In this document: piece after piece, positions 1 to 6,548 of the stretch
Layout: every line of letters begins with the position of its first letter
How positions within the stretch are numbered: the stretch's first letter is position 1
Origin: an uncultured Clostridia bacterium
GTDB taxonomy: Bacteria > Bacillota > Clostridia > Oscillospirales > CAG-272
DNA: 7,518 bases
Reading direction: 5' to 3'
Assembly (NCBI GenBank): GCA_937884385.1
Contig: CALGCW010000140.1
Span: forward strand, 1-7,518
Position numbers and translations under genes: made by a program
Notes under the pieces: generated by a model
What the model saw: only the letters and a program-made list of their open reading frames with translations
Databases searched by the model: none
Told to the model about the DNA's origin: nothing

Positions 1-10
1 TTATAGTCAA

Positions 11-50
11 AATATTATTATTTATTATTATTCTTTATTATTATTTATGT
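11..50. other. ATT-rich low-complexity tract, possible unwinding element
   Basis: This 40-bp stretch is almost entirely A and T, built from repeated TTATTATTT / TTATTATTA units. It contains no supportable gene; the one frame open from the left edge gives only low-complexity sequence. It lies directly beside the palindrome array at 48-130. AT-rich repeats beside initiator-binding repeats are typical of replication origins, but an AT-rich promoter region for a gene beyond the left edge is equally possible. Confidence 0.4.
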
Positions 51-130
51 TCAGTTTATAGACCATATAGGTCTAATTTTTAGACCACTATAGTTTAATT
101 TTTAAACATCTATTCGTTCAATAATTAAAC
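48..130. repeat. Four imperfect palindromes at 22-23 bp spacing (iteron- or operator-like)
   Basis: Two clean palindromes are visible: GGTCTAA-TTT-TTAGACC at 70-86 and GTTTAA-TTT-TTAAAC at 93-107. A degenerate copy lies at 48-64 (right half TAGACC intact) and another at 116-130 (GTTCAA-TAA-TTAAAC). The centres fall at about 56, 78, 100 and 123, roughly two helical turns apart. Read differently, units 59-80 and 81-102 form a 22-bp direct repeat beginning TAGACC and ending TTTAATTTT or CTAATTTT. Same-face spacing suggests cooperative binding by a dimeric protein. The array abuts the stop codon of the winged-helix gene, whose product is an obvious candidate ligand. Its role as origin iterons or as an operator is inference. 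Confidence 0.65.
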
Positions 131-132
131 TA

Positions 133-522
133 TTAAAAAGACAGTTCAAATTCTTCAGTATCGTCATATACGTTAGAATGCAACTCAAAATCATTATAAA
201 GTTTCTGAACCGCATTTAAATCGAACTTGAAATATCTTTTCTTAGGCATACCATGATACTTGACCTTTATGATTCCATATTCCAAAAGTTCCTTGCAAGC
301 CGCCAGTTGCTGATGCCTACTCAGCCCCGTGTTATAGTACATATTTTCCACCGTACTGAAGAACCAACCGCCTTGCTGAAGCCCATCATGTTCTTTCCAA
401 TACGTATACTCAGAATAGATCTCCGATAACATCACCGCAGTGTTCAGATTAAATCTTCTAATGAATGGCCTTGGAAGCCTCAGAAAATCGCTTTTAAACA
501 TTTCATCTAACTTTTTATTCAT
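133..522 (-). CDS. Small winged-helix DNA-binding protein, replication-initiator-like
   Basis: The 129-residue protein has the layout of the N-terminal winged-helix part of Firmicutes plasmid and phage replication proteins. An opening LPRPFIRRF-type segment (about 15-24) is followed by helix 27-41, then GGWFFSTVENMYYNTGLS (51-68). A recognition-helix candidate is SRHQQLAACKELLEYGII (68-85), and the wing with basic KVKYHGMPKKRYFK is at 86-99. The tail after about 110 is acidic. The length suits a stand-alone DNA-binding protein without the C-terminal DnaD-type domain of longer replication proteins. No good Shine-Dalgarno precedes the ATG at 520-522, and the internal Met8 has none either, so the start is uncertain. 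The gene ends beside the palindrome array and diverges from the recombinase gene. It could equally be a transcriptional regulator of the element; the fold is more secure than the role. Confidence 0.75.
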   Translation of the reverse strand: MNKKLDEMFKSDFLRLPRPFIRRFNLNTAVMLSEIYSEYTYWKEHDGLQQGGWFFSTVENMYYNTGLSRHQQLAACKELLEYGIIKVKYHGMPKKRYFKFDLNAVQKLYNDFELHSNVYDDTEEFELSF

Positions 523-531
523 TTACTTGTA

Positions 532-569
532 GAGTGGGCATTGAATTTTATTATATAATGAGCCCACTC
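532..569. promoter_or_regulatory. Operator-like inverted repeat GAGTGGGC / GCCCACTC
   Basis: Perfect 8-bp arms GAGTGGGC (532-539) and GCCCACTC (562-569) are separated by 22 bp, so arm centres are 30 bp apart, about three helical turns. The arms are GC-rich islands in AT-rich sequence. They bracket the putative leftward -10 box at 550-555; one arm lies between -10 and -35, the other just past the expected transcription start. Protein binding here should repress the winged-helix gene, and autoregulation is the simplest guess. Because the expected start lies between the arms, an RNA hairpin is less likely. Confidence 0.5.
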
Positions 570-578
570 CCCTTTCAT
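550..578 (-). promoter_or_regulatory. Putative promoter of the winged-helix gene
   Basis: On the minus strand a perfect TATAAT (550-555) lies 17 bp downstream of ATGAAA (573-578), which matches four of six positions of the -35 consensus. The predicted start is near 543, leaving a leader of about 20 nt. It is weaker than the two other promoters in the window and overlaps the 532-569 dyad, as expected for a repressible promoter. Confidence 0.4.
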
Positions 579-603
579 TATAGAATACAGTAAAATGAAA
601 ATG

Positions 604-712
604 TTTTGATTTTTTCAGTATCAAAAGAAAGTTCGCAAAAGTTATACCAAAAGTTCGTGCCTAATTAGCAAATACACGGCATAATTATAGCATCAAAAGA
701 AACTATAGGCAC
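604..712. repeat. Repeat-rich gap upstream of the recombinase; candidate recombination site or operator
   Basis: Several short repeats are packed here. TTTTGAT (604-610) and ATCAAAA (620-626) form a dyad. ATCAAAAGAAA occurs perfectly twice (620-630 and 692-702), 72 bp apart. CAAAAGTT occurs at 636-643 and 648-655, and AAAGTTCG at 628-635 and 650-657. TATAG (686-690) and CTATA (703-707) form a dyad around the second ATCAAAAGAAA. GTGCCTA (657-663) and TAGGCAC (706-712) are inverted. Small serine recombinases commonly bind multi-subsite res regions of about this length beside their own gene, which usually also act as operators. Subsite boundaries cannot be set by eye, and no clear recombinase promoter is visible. 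Confidence 0.45.
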
Positions 713-738
713 TACTAATACTGGAGGATAATACATTT

Positions 739-1437
739 ATGACTTATGGCTATGTAAGAGTTAGTACAATTCATCAACGTATGGCGCGGCAGATCACCAA
801 CATTCTTGAGGTCGAACCTAAAGCCACCATCTTCAAGGAACACTTCACAGGTACAACCCTGGAACGTCCTATATGGTCTCAGCTTCTCAAGAAGCTCAAG
901 CACGGAGATCGAATAATCTTTGACTCAGTAAGTAGATTTGCGAGGACCGCTAAAGAAGGCTTTGAAGAATATAAAAAGTTATTTGAGGCTGGTATAGATT
1001 TGGTGTTCATCAATGAACCTCTTATAAACACCTCTGTGTTTGCAGCTACTAGAAGCAACCTATTAACTATCTCGGTCTCTACCGGTAATGAAGCTGTGGA
1101 CACCTTCTTCAAAGGTAATATTGAATTAATCAATAACTTCCTTATGGCTTTGGCTGAGGAACAAATCAAGGCAGCTTTTGACCAATCAGAAAAGGAAGTC
1201 CTAGACCTCCATTCAAGAATATCTCAAGGTTTACGAGAAGCCAAGAAAAATGGTTCCCAAATTGGTCTTCCTAAAGGCACTACCCTTGAGACCAAGAAGT
1301 CTGTTCATTGTAAGAATGTTATAGAAAAGCACTCTAAAGACTTTTCTGGGACTCTTGATGATCCTGATGTCATTAAACTTTGCGGGTGTTCAAGAAATAG
1401 CTATTATAAGTATAAGCGAGAACTTAAAATTTCGTAA
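739..1437 (+). CDS. Small serine recombinase (resolvase/invertase family)
   Basis: The 232-residue protein carries the N-terminal resolvase domain. YVRVST at 5-10 gives catalytic Ser9 and Arg7; Gln13 and Gln18 match conserved glutamines. DSVSRFARTAKE at 62-73 supplies Arg66 and Arg69, spaced as in gamma-delta resolvase. An extended middle segment (about 94-140, INEPLINT to NNFLMALAEEQ) precedes the long helix E (about 140-170). A C-terminal helix-turn-helix follows (about 205-230, with CGCSRNSYYKYKREL). Such enzymes join to DNA through the serine, cut both strands and exchange them by subunit rotation, resolving, inverting or excising DNA. The ATG has a good ribosome site, GGAGGA at 723-728. 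All active-site residues are present, so the enzyme is probably functional. No hairpin terminator follows, so readthrough into the helicase gene is possible. Resolution of element dimers is the default guess. Confidence 0.92.
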   Translation: MTYGYVRVSTIHQRMARQITNILEVEPKATIFKEHFTGTTLERPIWSQLLKKLKHGDRIIFDSVSRFARTAKEGFEEYKKLFEAGIDLVFINEPLINTSVFAATRSNLLTISVSTGNEAVDTFFKGNIELINNFLMALAEEQIKAAFDQSEKEVLDLHSRISQGLREAKKNGSQIGLPKGTTLETKKSVHCKNVIEKHSKDFSGTLDDPDVIKLCGCSRNSYYKYKRELKIS

Positions 1438-1457
1438 AAACTTTCAAACATATTTTT

Positions 1458-1476
1458 TAGGCACGTCTCTTTTGAT
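1458..1476 (-). repeat. Inverted copy of the upstream recombinase-region repeat
   Basis: TAGGCACG (1458-1465) followed at once by TCTCTTTTGAT (1466-1476) is the reverse complement of motifs upstream of the recombinase: CGTGCCTA (656-663, perfect over 8 bp) and ATCAAAAGAAA (620-630 and 692-702, 10 of 11). The recombinase gene is therefore bracketed by matching sequences in inverted orientation, lying just upstream of the helicase promoter. It could be a second recombinase-binding site or a shared operator. Confidence 0.45.
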
Positions 1477-1489
1477 AATATATTAGCTA

Positions 1490-1518
1490 TTGAACATTAT
1501 GTCTTTTTATGATATAAT
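1490..1518 (+). promoter_or_regulatory. Near-consensus sigma-A promoter of the helicase-nuclease gene
   Basis: TTGAAC (1490-1495), a 17-bp spacer and TATAAT (1513-1518) form an almost ideal promoter, strengthened by an extended -10 TG (1510-1511). Transcription should begin near 1525, giving a leader of about 25 nt that contains the ribosome site. The large gene can therefore be expressed independently of the recombinase. Confidence 0.8.
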
Positions 1519-1536
1519 ATTTATATATGTCGTTTT

Positions 1537-1543
1537 AAGGGGG
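1537..1543 (+). promoter_or_regulatory. Ribosome binding site that decides the helicase start
   Basis: AAGGGGG precedes two adjacent ATG codons at 1547 and 1550. Spacing is 3 nt to the first and 6 nt to the second, so 1550 (MDIKK) is preferred. The upstream in-frame TTG at 1490 is part of the -35 box and cannot be translated from this promoter. Confidence 0.7.
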
Positions 1544-1549
1544 ACCATG

Positions 1550-4500
1550 ATGGACATCAAAAAGTTGGACAGTTGGGCAGAACAACTGTTAGATACAGGA
1601 AAAAGGAACAATCTCGTTAATTTTAAGGACACCAAGAGTTTGTCCGTAGAGGTCGTTCTTCCTGAAATTTCATCTATCTTTGAGAAGGCAGACTCGTCTG
1701 CTTCTTTTGAGGTGTTTGATCCCAAGCTTGATACAGACGAAGATGATGTTGAAGATTCTGTGCAACTTGCTATCGAAGACAATGATTTCGTTAGTGGTTC
1801 AAAGCGCTCGGAATACATTCGCACATATTCTCCTAAAATCAGAAAAGCTTCGCAGATCCTTCTTTACAATGCTTCTTGCAATCCCCTTGTTGCATTGAAG
1901 AATATCCACAAGAAAGCAAAAACAGCCATTGAGGAAACCGGTGTAAACGTTGCCTATATGGCGTTTGGATTTATTCGTTGGAAAGAAAATGATCATTCTC
2001 AATATGAATATAACGCACCTATCTTGTTAGCCCCAGTACTGTTTGAGAACGAATCTTCCATCGAGCCCTATCACATAAAAATGACCGAGGATGACGTTAT
2101 CGTCAATCCTACGTTTAACTATAAGCTTCAGAGCGAATATGGTGTAAAGCTTCCCGAATATGAGGACGAAAGCTTTGATGAGTATATGGACAAGGTGTCC
2201 GATATCGCGACAAAGCTTGGATGGAGCTGTTCCAAGGTGTGTAAGATCGGCATTTTCTCATTCTTGAAGATCAATATGTATAACGACATCAAGGAAAATG
2301 CAGAGACCATTTTAAAGAACGAGAACGTCAGAAAGCTGCTTGGTGAGCCTGTCGATCTCGATAAAGACTCTAATGATGGAAACGCCTTTGATATCAAAAA
2401 CGAGCTTGTGGAGCTTCATAACGTTGTAGATGCAGACTCCAGCCAAATTGAAGCAATTGAAATGACCAAGGCAGGTACAAGCTTTGTTCTTCAAGGACCT
2501 CCCGGCACGGGCAAGAGTCAAACGATCACGAATATTATTGCCGAATGTCTTAGCGATGGCAAAAAGGTTCTCTTTGTTTCTGAAAAGCTCGCCGCGCTGA
2601 ATGTTGTATATGAAAAGTTGAAGCAGGCTGGACTTGCAGAATTCTGTCTTGAGCTGCACAGCCATAAGGCGAATAAAAAAGACGTTATTGCAGAGCTTTG
2701 CCATACTTTGAGAGCAACCAAAAGTGCAGTATCGTCAAAAGCACAAGCAGAAATATCTGCCAAGGTAACGGCACAGCGACAGCTCGACCAATATGCAGAA
2801 GAACTGCACAAATTGCGTCCTGTAATAAACAAGACTCTTTATCAGCTGTATAATTCCTATTCTGCATATCGCTCTATTAGAGATATCGACTACGTGATAG
2901 ATTCGATAGAGACCAAGGGCGAAGACTATATCAATTCTCTCCGCACACTCCTTGAACAGTACGTAGATTATATTCCCTCGATAGGTTACAACTACAGAAA
3001 TAACGTTTGGTTTGGATGTTGTGTGCAGGACTCCTCATATCAATCCAAGGCATCTTTGAAAACCAATTTAACCGAAACGATTGAAGCTATATCTGTTCTT
3101 GAAAGCCTGTCCAAGAGACTTCTCGAGAATTTTGATATAACCGCTGATTCCGTAGAGGAGCTTCATTTCTATAGAGACTTTTTAGGCTTCTTGGGAGATT
3201 CCGATTTCATAACTCCGTCCTTGCTTTCTCCGTCTGCTTACCGCTACGCAAACGATAAGGTTTCAAAGATGATACCCTTAGCAAAAGAAGCCGTAACGTA
3301 TAGAGATGGACTTTTAGCGGACTATGATACCGATGTCTTAAAGCTTGACGGAAACGACTACCATAAGCGTCTGACCAAGCAATTCAACGGTGCTTTTTCT
3401 CGTCTTTTCAATGGTGAGTATAAGAAGATCATCTCTGAAATGCGACTTTGCAAAAAGAACGGAAAGAAGCCAAAATATGATGAAGCCGTAAAGGCTTGTG
3501 AAGCGTTGGCTGCATATCAGCAGAGATATAACGAGTTCTCTTCATTGGAAACGGACATCAAGTCCGGATTTGGCAGAGCCTATAACGGTATTGACACTGA
3601 TTGGGATAATCTCCTTTCACAAATGCAGTATCTTGGTATCTGCTTGGAGCATACCAACAGTTTTGGTAATATTCCAACACTTTCAGCCGATGAGTTTATT
3701 GGCAAGAAAGACCTGATGATCTCTATGTCAAAGGAGATAGCATCCGTTCCGAATTCATCTGCACTCAACACTACCATCAATTCCTTTGATCCTTATTTCT
3801 TTGATTTTGCAAGTACATCGCTTACAATAGCAAAAGACAAATGCACGAATTGTCTTGCCAACTTTGATACGCTTGACAACTGGTGCAGATTCAACGCGCT
3901 TCTTTCTCAGCTCAAGACGTTCAATGCCATAGCGTTTATCAATATGGCGATTGATAATAACGTTGAGGAAGATAAGATCGTTGACACCTATTGCAAAGCG
4001 TTTTACCGTCAGCATATTGATCATATTATTTTCAGCAATCCTGTTCTTGCATCGTTCGCTCGAATCTCGCAAGACAAGGCTGTTGAGATCTTCTCCAAAA
4101 AGGATGAGCTTCAGTTTGAAATAAGTAAGGCTCAAATCAAAGCCGAGCTTTCGGCACGCCGTCCTTCGCTTGATATGATCGCATCTGGAAGCGCCGTTTC
4201 GATCCTTCTTCGAGAGGGTGAAAAGAAACGTAAACAAAAAGGTATCCGTACTTTGTTTGCGGAAACAGGCGAGCTGGTTCAGATACTCAAGCCTTGCTTC
4301 TTAATGTCTCCCCTTAGTGTAAGTACATTTTTAAGTTCTGCGGATATTCACTTTGATGTTGTGGTGTTCGACGAGGCTTCACAGATATTCCCGCAGGATG
4401 CTGTTGGTGCTATTTACAGAGGCAAACAGCTGATCGTTGTAGGCGACTCCAAACAGATGCCCCCGAGCAATTTCTTCAATGCTACCGTCGATTCCGATGA

Positions 4501-6166
4501 CGACGATGAAGAAAGCGGAGATGTCAAGGACTTTGAATCTATCCTTGATATGTGTTCTACCACTTTGCCTCAGCTTCGTTTGAAATGGCATTACAGAAGC
4601 CGTTATGAGCAGTTAATCTCGTTCTCTAACAAAAATTTCTACGATAATGATCTTGTAACGTTCCCCTCATCCAAGACAGATAAGAACTGGATCGGTGTCG
4701 ATTATCATTACGTAGACGGAATCTTTGACCACACGTCGAAGAGCAATATGAAAGAGGCAGAATATATTGTCGATCTGATATACGAAAACTTTGAGAAATA
4801 CCCCGAGCGCAGCCTTGGTGTTGTGGCTTTCAGTATATCTCAGCAGAACTTGATCGATAAGCTTTTGTCCAAGCGCAGACAGCAAAATCCTGCCAAGGAA
4901 TCCTTCTTCCGTTCTGACAGAAAAGAACCGTTCTTTATCAAGAACCTTGAAACTGTACAGGGAGATGAAAGAGATACCATCATTTTCAGCATTGGATATG
5001 CAAAGGATTCGCAGGGACGTTTGATGCATAACTTCGGTCCTCTTAACAGAGTTGGCGGTGAGCGTCGTTTGAACGTTGCCGTTACCAGAGCCAAGATGAA
5101 CGTACAGTTGGTGTCCTCTATGCACCATACCGATATCGATCTGAACCGTACCAAAGCCGAAGGTGCTCGTCTGCTACGTGAATATCTTGATTACGCAGAA
5201 AACGGAATTGAAGCATTGGAACGCTCGTTGTCTGTAAATCCTTTCGAGCAGTATGATTCCGAGTTCGAAATGGAAGTATGTGATTTCCTCAGAAGCAACG
5301 GATTTTCTGTTGATACACAGGTAGGCTGCTCAAGCTTCCGTATCGACCTTGCACTCAAGCTTCCCAATAGCTCCGATTATGTTTTGGCAATCGAATGCGA
5401 CGGTGCATCCTATCATTCTTCGAAGAACGCAAGAGACCGCGATAGATTGCGTCAAAGCGTTTTGGAAAGAATGGGTTGGAAGTTCTATCGTATCTGGTCT
5501 ACAGACTGGTTCAAGAATAACCAAGTAGAAAAAGAAAAGCTACTTGCCGCCGCAACCGAGGCAGTCAATAATCCTTCAAAAAAGGCAAAAGCAGATACAA
5601 CTGTCGATGAGCCGTCTTTTGAAGAGGTGGCGCAAGAAAAGCACTTTGAGTTTCCCAAGTATGAAGAGGCAGATATAATCGAAGCCGAAAGATTTTTCCC
5701 TTGGGACGTTCAAGGAATGGTAAAGGAAATATTGCAAACCGAAGCACCTATGTCGGAAGAATGGCTTCTGAAACGCATTGTTTATATGTATGAGCGTGAA
5801 AAGGTCACGAGCGTCGTCATAAAGGAATTTGAAGAACAAATGCGTGGCTGTTCTCGAAAAGGTATCATTCGCAGAGATAAATTCCTATACCTTGCCGATC
5901 AAAAGGAAATACAGTTCAGAGTTCCGAATCCTAAAGGTATCGTCAGAGAGATCAAGTACATTTCCCTTGAGGAATTGTCCGTAGGTATGTACGAGATCAT
6001 CAAACAGAATATCTCAGTGGATAAGGACGGATTGTTCCTTACAATAACAAAATTGCTTGGATTCAATAAGACAGGAAAAGCAATTTATGAACGTTTTGAA
6101 GCCGCACTGCAGTTGCTTCGAAGCGTAGTTGATATCGATGGAAATACAATATCGATAAAGCAATAG
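1550..6166 (+). CDS. hhe: DUF4011-SF1 helicase-Vsr-like nuclease-DUF3320 protein, Hhe-type anti-phage defence
   Basis: This 1538-residue cytosolic protein starts with DUF4011 (about 1-280), opening WAEQLLDTGKRNNLVNF at 9-25. An SF1 (Dna2/Upf1-type, COG1112) helicase follows: Q-motif Gln299, Walker A GPPGTGKS 316-323, motif Ia FVSEKLAAL 342-350, ELHSHK 368-373, Walker B DEAS 941-944, motif III GDSKQMPP 965-972, HYRSR 1014-1018, motif V VQGDERD 1136-1142, motif VI RRLNVAVTRAK 1172-1182. A mainly helical insert of about 600 residues separates motif Ia from Walker B, and an acidic patch follows motif III (981-991). The Vsr/DUF559-like nuclease (about 1232-1325) has Glu1238/Glu1240, Asp1266, the ECDG motif (Glu1282, Asp1284), YH 1288-1289 and IWSTDW 1315-1320. 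DUF3320 covers about 1370-1538. All helicase and nuclease signatures are intact. The order matches Hhe, a single-gene phage-defence system I recall from a large defence-island survey. The likely job is to recognise, unwind and cut invading DNA; the trigger is unknown. The gene is monocistronic by promoter and terminator. The symbol is by architecture only. Confidence 0.9.
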   Translation: MDIKKLDSWAEQLLDTGKRNNLVNFKDTKSLSVEVVLPEISSIFEKADSSASFEVFDPKLDTDEDDVEDSVQLAIEDNDFVSGSKRSEYIRTYSPKIRKASQILLYNASCNPLVALKNIHKKAKTAIEETGVNVAYMAFGFIRWKENDHSQYEYNAPILLAPVLFENESSIEPYHIKMTEDDVIVNPTFNYKLQSEYGVKLPEYEDESFDEYMDKVSDIATKLGWSCSKVCKIGIFSFLKINMYNDIKENAETILKNENVRKLLGEPVDLDKDSNDGNAFDIKNELVELHNVVDADSSQIEAIEMTKAGTSFVLQGPPGTGKSQTITNIIAECLSDGKKVLFVSEKLAALNVVYEKLKQAGLAEFCLELHSHKANKKDVIAELCHTLRATKSAVSSKAQAEISAKVTAQRQLDQYAEELHKLRPVINKTLYQLYNSYSAYRSIRDIDYVIDSIETKGEDYINSLRTLLEQYVDYIPSIGYNYRNNVWFGCCVQDSSYQSKASLKTNLTETIEAISVLESLSKRLLENFDITADSVEELHFYRDFLGFLGDSDFITPSLLSPSAYRYANDKVSKMIPLAKEAVTYRDGLLADYDTDVLKLDGNDYHKRLTKQFNGAFSRLFNGEYKKIISEMRLCKKNGKKPKYDEAVKACEALAAYQQRYNEFSSLETDIKSGFGRAYNGIDTDWDNLLSQMQYLGICLEHTNSFGNIPTLSADEFIGKKDLMISMSKEIASVPNSSALNTTINSFDPYFFDFASTSLTIAKDKCTNCLANFDTLDNWCRFNALLSQLKTFNAIAFINMAIDNNVEEDKIVDTYCKAFYRQHIDHIIFSNPVLASFARISQDKAVEIFSKKDELQFEISKAQIKAELSARRPSLDMIASGSAVSILLREGEKKRKQKGIRTLFAETGELVQILKPCFLMSPLSVSTFLSSADIHFDVVVFDEASQIFPQDAVGAIYRGKQLIVVGDSKQMPPSNFFNATVDSDDDDEESGDVKDFESILDMCSTTLPQLRLKWHYRSRYEQLISFSNKNFYDNDLVTFPSSKTDKNWIGVDYHYVDGIFDHTSKSNMKEAEYIVDLIYENFEKYPERSLGVVAFSISQQNLIDKLLSKRRQQNPAKESFFRSDRKEPFFIKNLETVQGDERDTIIFSIGYAKDSQGRLMHNFGPLNRVGGERRLNVAVTRAKMNVQLVSSMHHTDIDLNRTKAEGARLLREYLDYAENGIEALERSLSVNPFEQYDSEFEMEVCDFLRSNGFSVDTQVGCSSFRIDLALKLPNSSDYVLAIECDGASYHSSKNARDRDRLRQSVLERMGWKFYRIWSTDWFKNNQVEKEKLLAAATEAVNNPSKKAKADTTVDEPSFEEVAQEKHFEFPKYEEADIIEAERFFPWDVQGMVKEILQTEAPMSEEWLLKRIVYMYEREKVTSVVIKEFEEQMRGCSRKGIIRRDKFLYLADQKEIQFRVPNPKGIVREIKYISLEELSVGMYEIIKQNISVDKDGLFLTITKLLGFNKTGKAIYERFEAALQLLRSVVDIDGNTISIKQ

Positions 6167-6179
6167 TTGAATAAAAAGC

Positions 6180-6215
6180 AAGACGGGATTCTCTGAATCC
6201 CGTCTTTTTCTTTTT
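6180..6215. terminator. Strong intrinsic terminator, probably bidirectional
   Basis: A perfect 12-bp stem, AAGACGGGATTC (6180-6191) and GAATCCCGTCTT (6195-6206), closes on a TCT loop and is followed on the plus strand by TTTCTTTTT. It lies 13 bp after the helicase stop codon. Read on the minus strand, the same stem is followed by GCTTTTTATT, so it can also end transcripts of the convergent leftward genes. Confidence 0.93.
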
Positions 6216-6286
6216 GCTTTGTTGATATATCTTTCAAATAATCATTACTTTTCAACAGAACAATTATGGTTAGATGAATCTCTATT

Positions 6287-6466
6287 TCATTGCTGAAAAT
6301 TATTTTTGGCGTAATTAAGAAATTCACCAAGTGCCATATTTGATATATCTTTTTTTACTCGTGCTTGATTTTCAAGTGAAAGATTATTGAAGTCTTTTCG
6401 TAGTTCGTTTGCTTTATCAGCTAATTTTAACATAAATTCATTATATTCTTTTTCACGTTCAGTCAT
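6287..6466 (-). CDS. Small alpha-helical hypothetical protein (59 aa)
   Basis: The start is the ATG at 6464-6466, preceded by a perfect GGAGG (6472-6476) five bases upstream; an earlier in-frame TTG at 6478 overlaps that ribosome site and is rejected. The product begins MTEREKEYNEFMLKL and is predicted all-helical and highly charged, with a heptad-like first half and no membrane segment, signal peptide or cysteine. I do not recognise a family. It lies 78 bp downstream of the four-helix membrane protein gene on the same strand, without a hairpin terminator between, so the two are probably co-transcribed, and its transcript would end at the 6180-6215 hairpin. A partner or regulator of the membrane protein is a guess. 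The good ribosome site supports real translation. Confidence 0.7.
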   Translation of the reverse strand: MTEREKEYNEFMLKLADKANELRKDFNNLSLENQARVKKDISNMALGEFLNYAKNNFQQ

Positions 6467-6512
6467 ATTTACCTCCAAAGGGTTAATGTTCTAGGGTATC
6501 GGTTTTGTTTTT

Positions 6513-6548
6513 ATTATAATAATTTTACTGATTTTTTGTTACTGTCAA
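6513..6548 (-). promoter_or_regulatory. Possible weak internal promoter for the 59-aa gene
   Basis: The minus strand has a perfect TTGACA (6543-6548) overlapping the end of the membrane-protein gene, but its best -10 partner, TAAAAT (6522-6527), is only 15 bp away. A perfect TATAAT (6513-6518) pairs at 18 bp with GTAACA (6537-6542), four of six. Either could allow separate expression; neither is well spaced with a strong partner. Confidence 0.25.

Noticed and set aside
879..1169. Minus-strand open frame opposite the recombinase
   Set aside because: It overlaps a complete serine recombinase with intact active site and shows no domain of its own.
3755..4237. Minus-strand open frame of 160 codons inside the helicase gene
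   Set aside because: It lies wholly within a well-supported coding region on the other strand, has no recognisable domain, and its composition is that of a shadow frame.
4667..5128. Minus-strand open frame of 153 codons opposite helicase motifs V-VI
   Set aside because: It is antisense to the most conserved helicase motifs, which constrain the sequence; no ribosome site or family signature is visible.
6085..6330. Minus-strand frame of 81 codons spanning the terminator
   Set aside because: It crosses a strong terminator hairpin and the 3' end of the helicase gene, with no domain or ribosome site.
6222..6352. Direct repeat TTGATATATCTTT at 6222-6234 and 6340-6352
   Set aside because: It is AT-rich and low in information, and the second copy is coding sequence of the 59-aa gene; chance is the simplest explanation.
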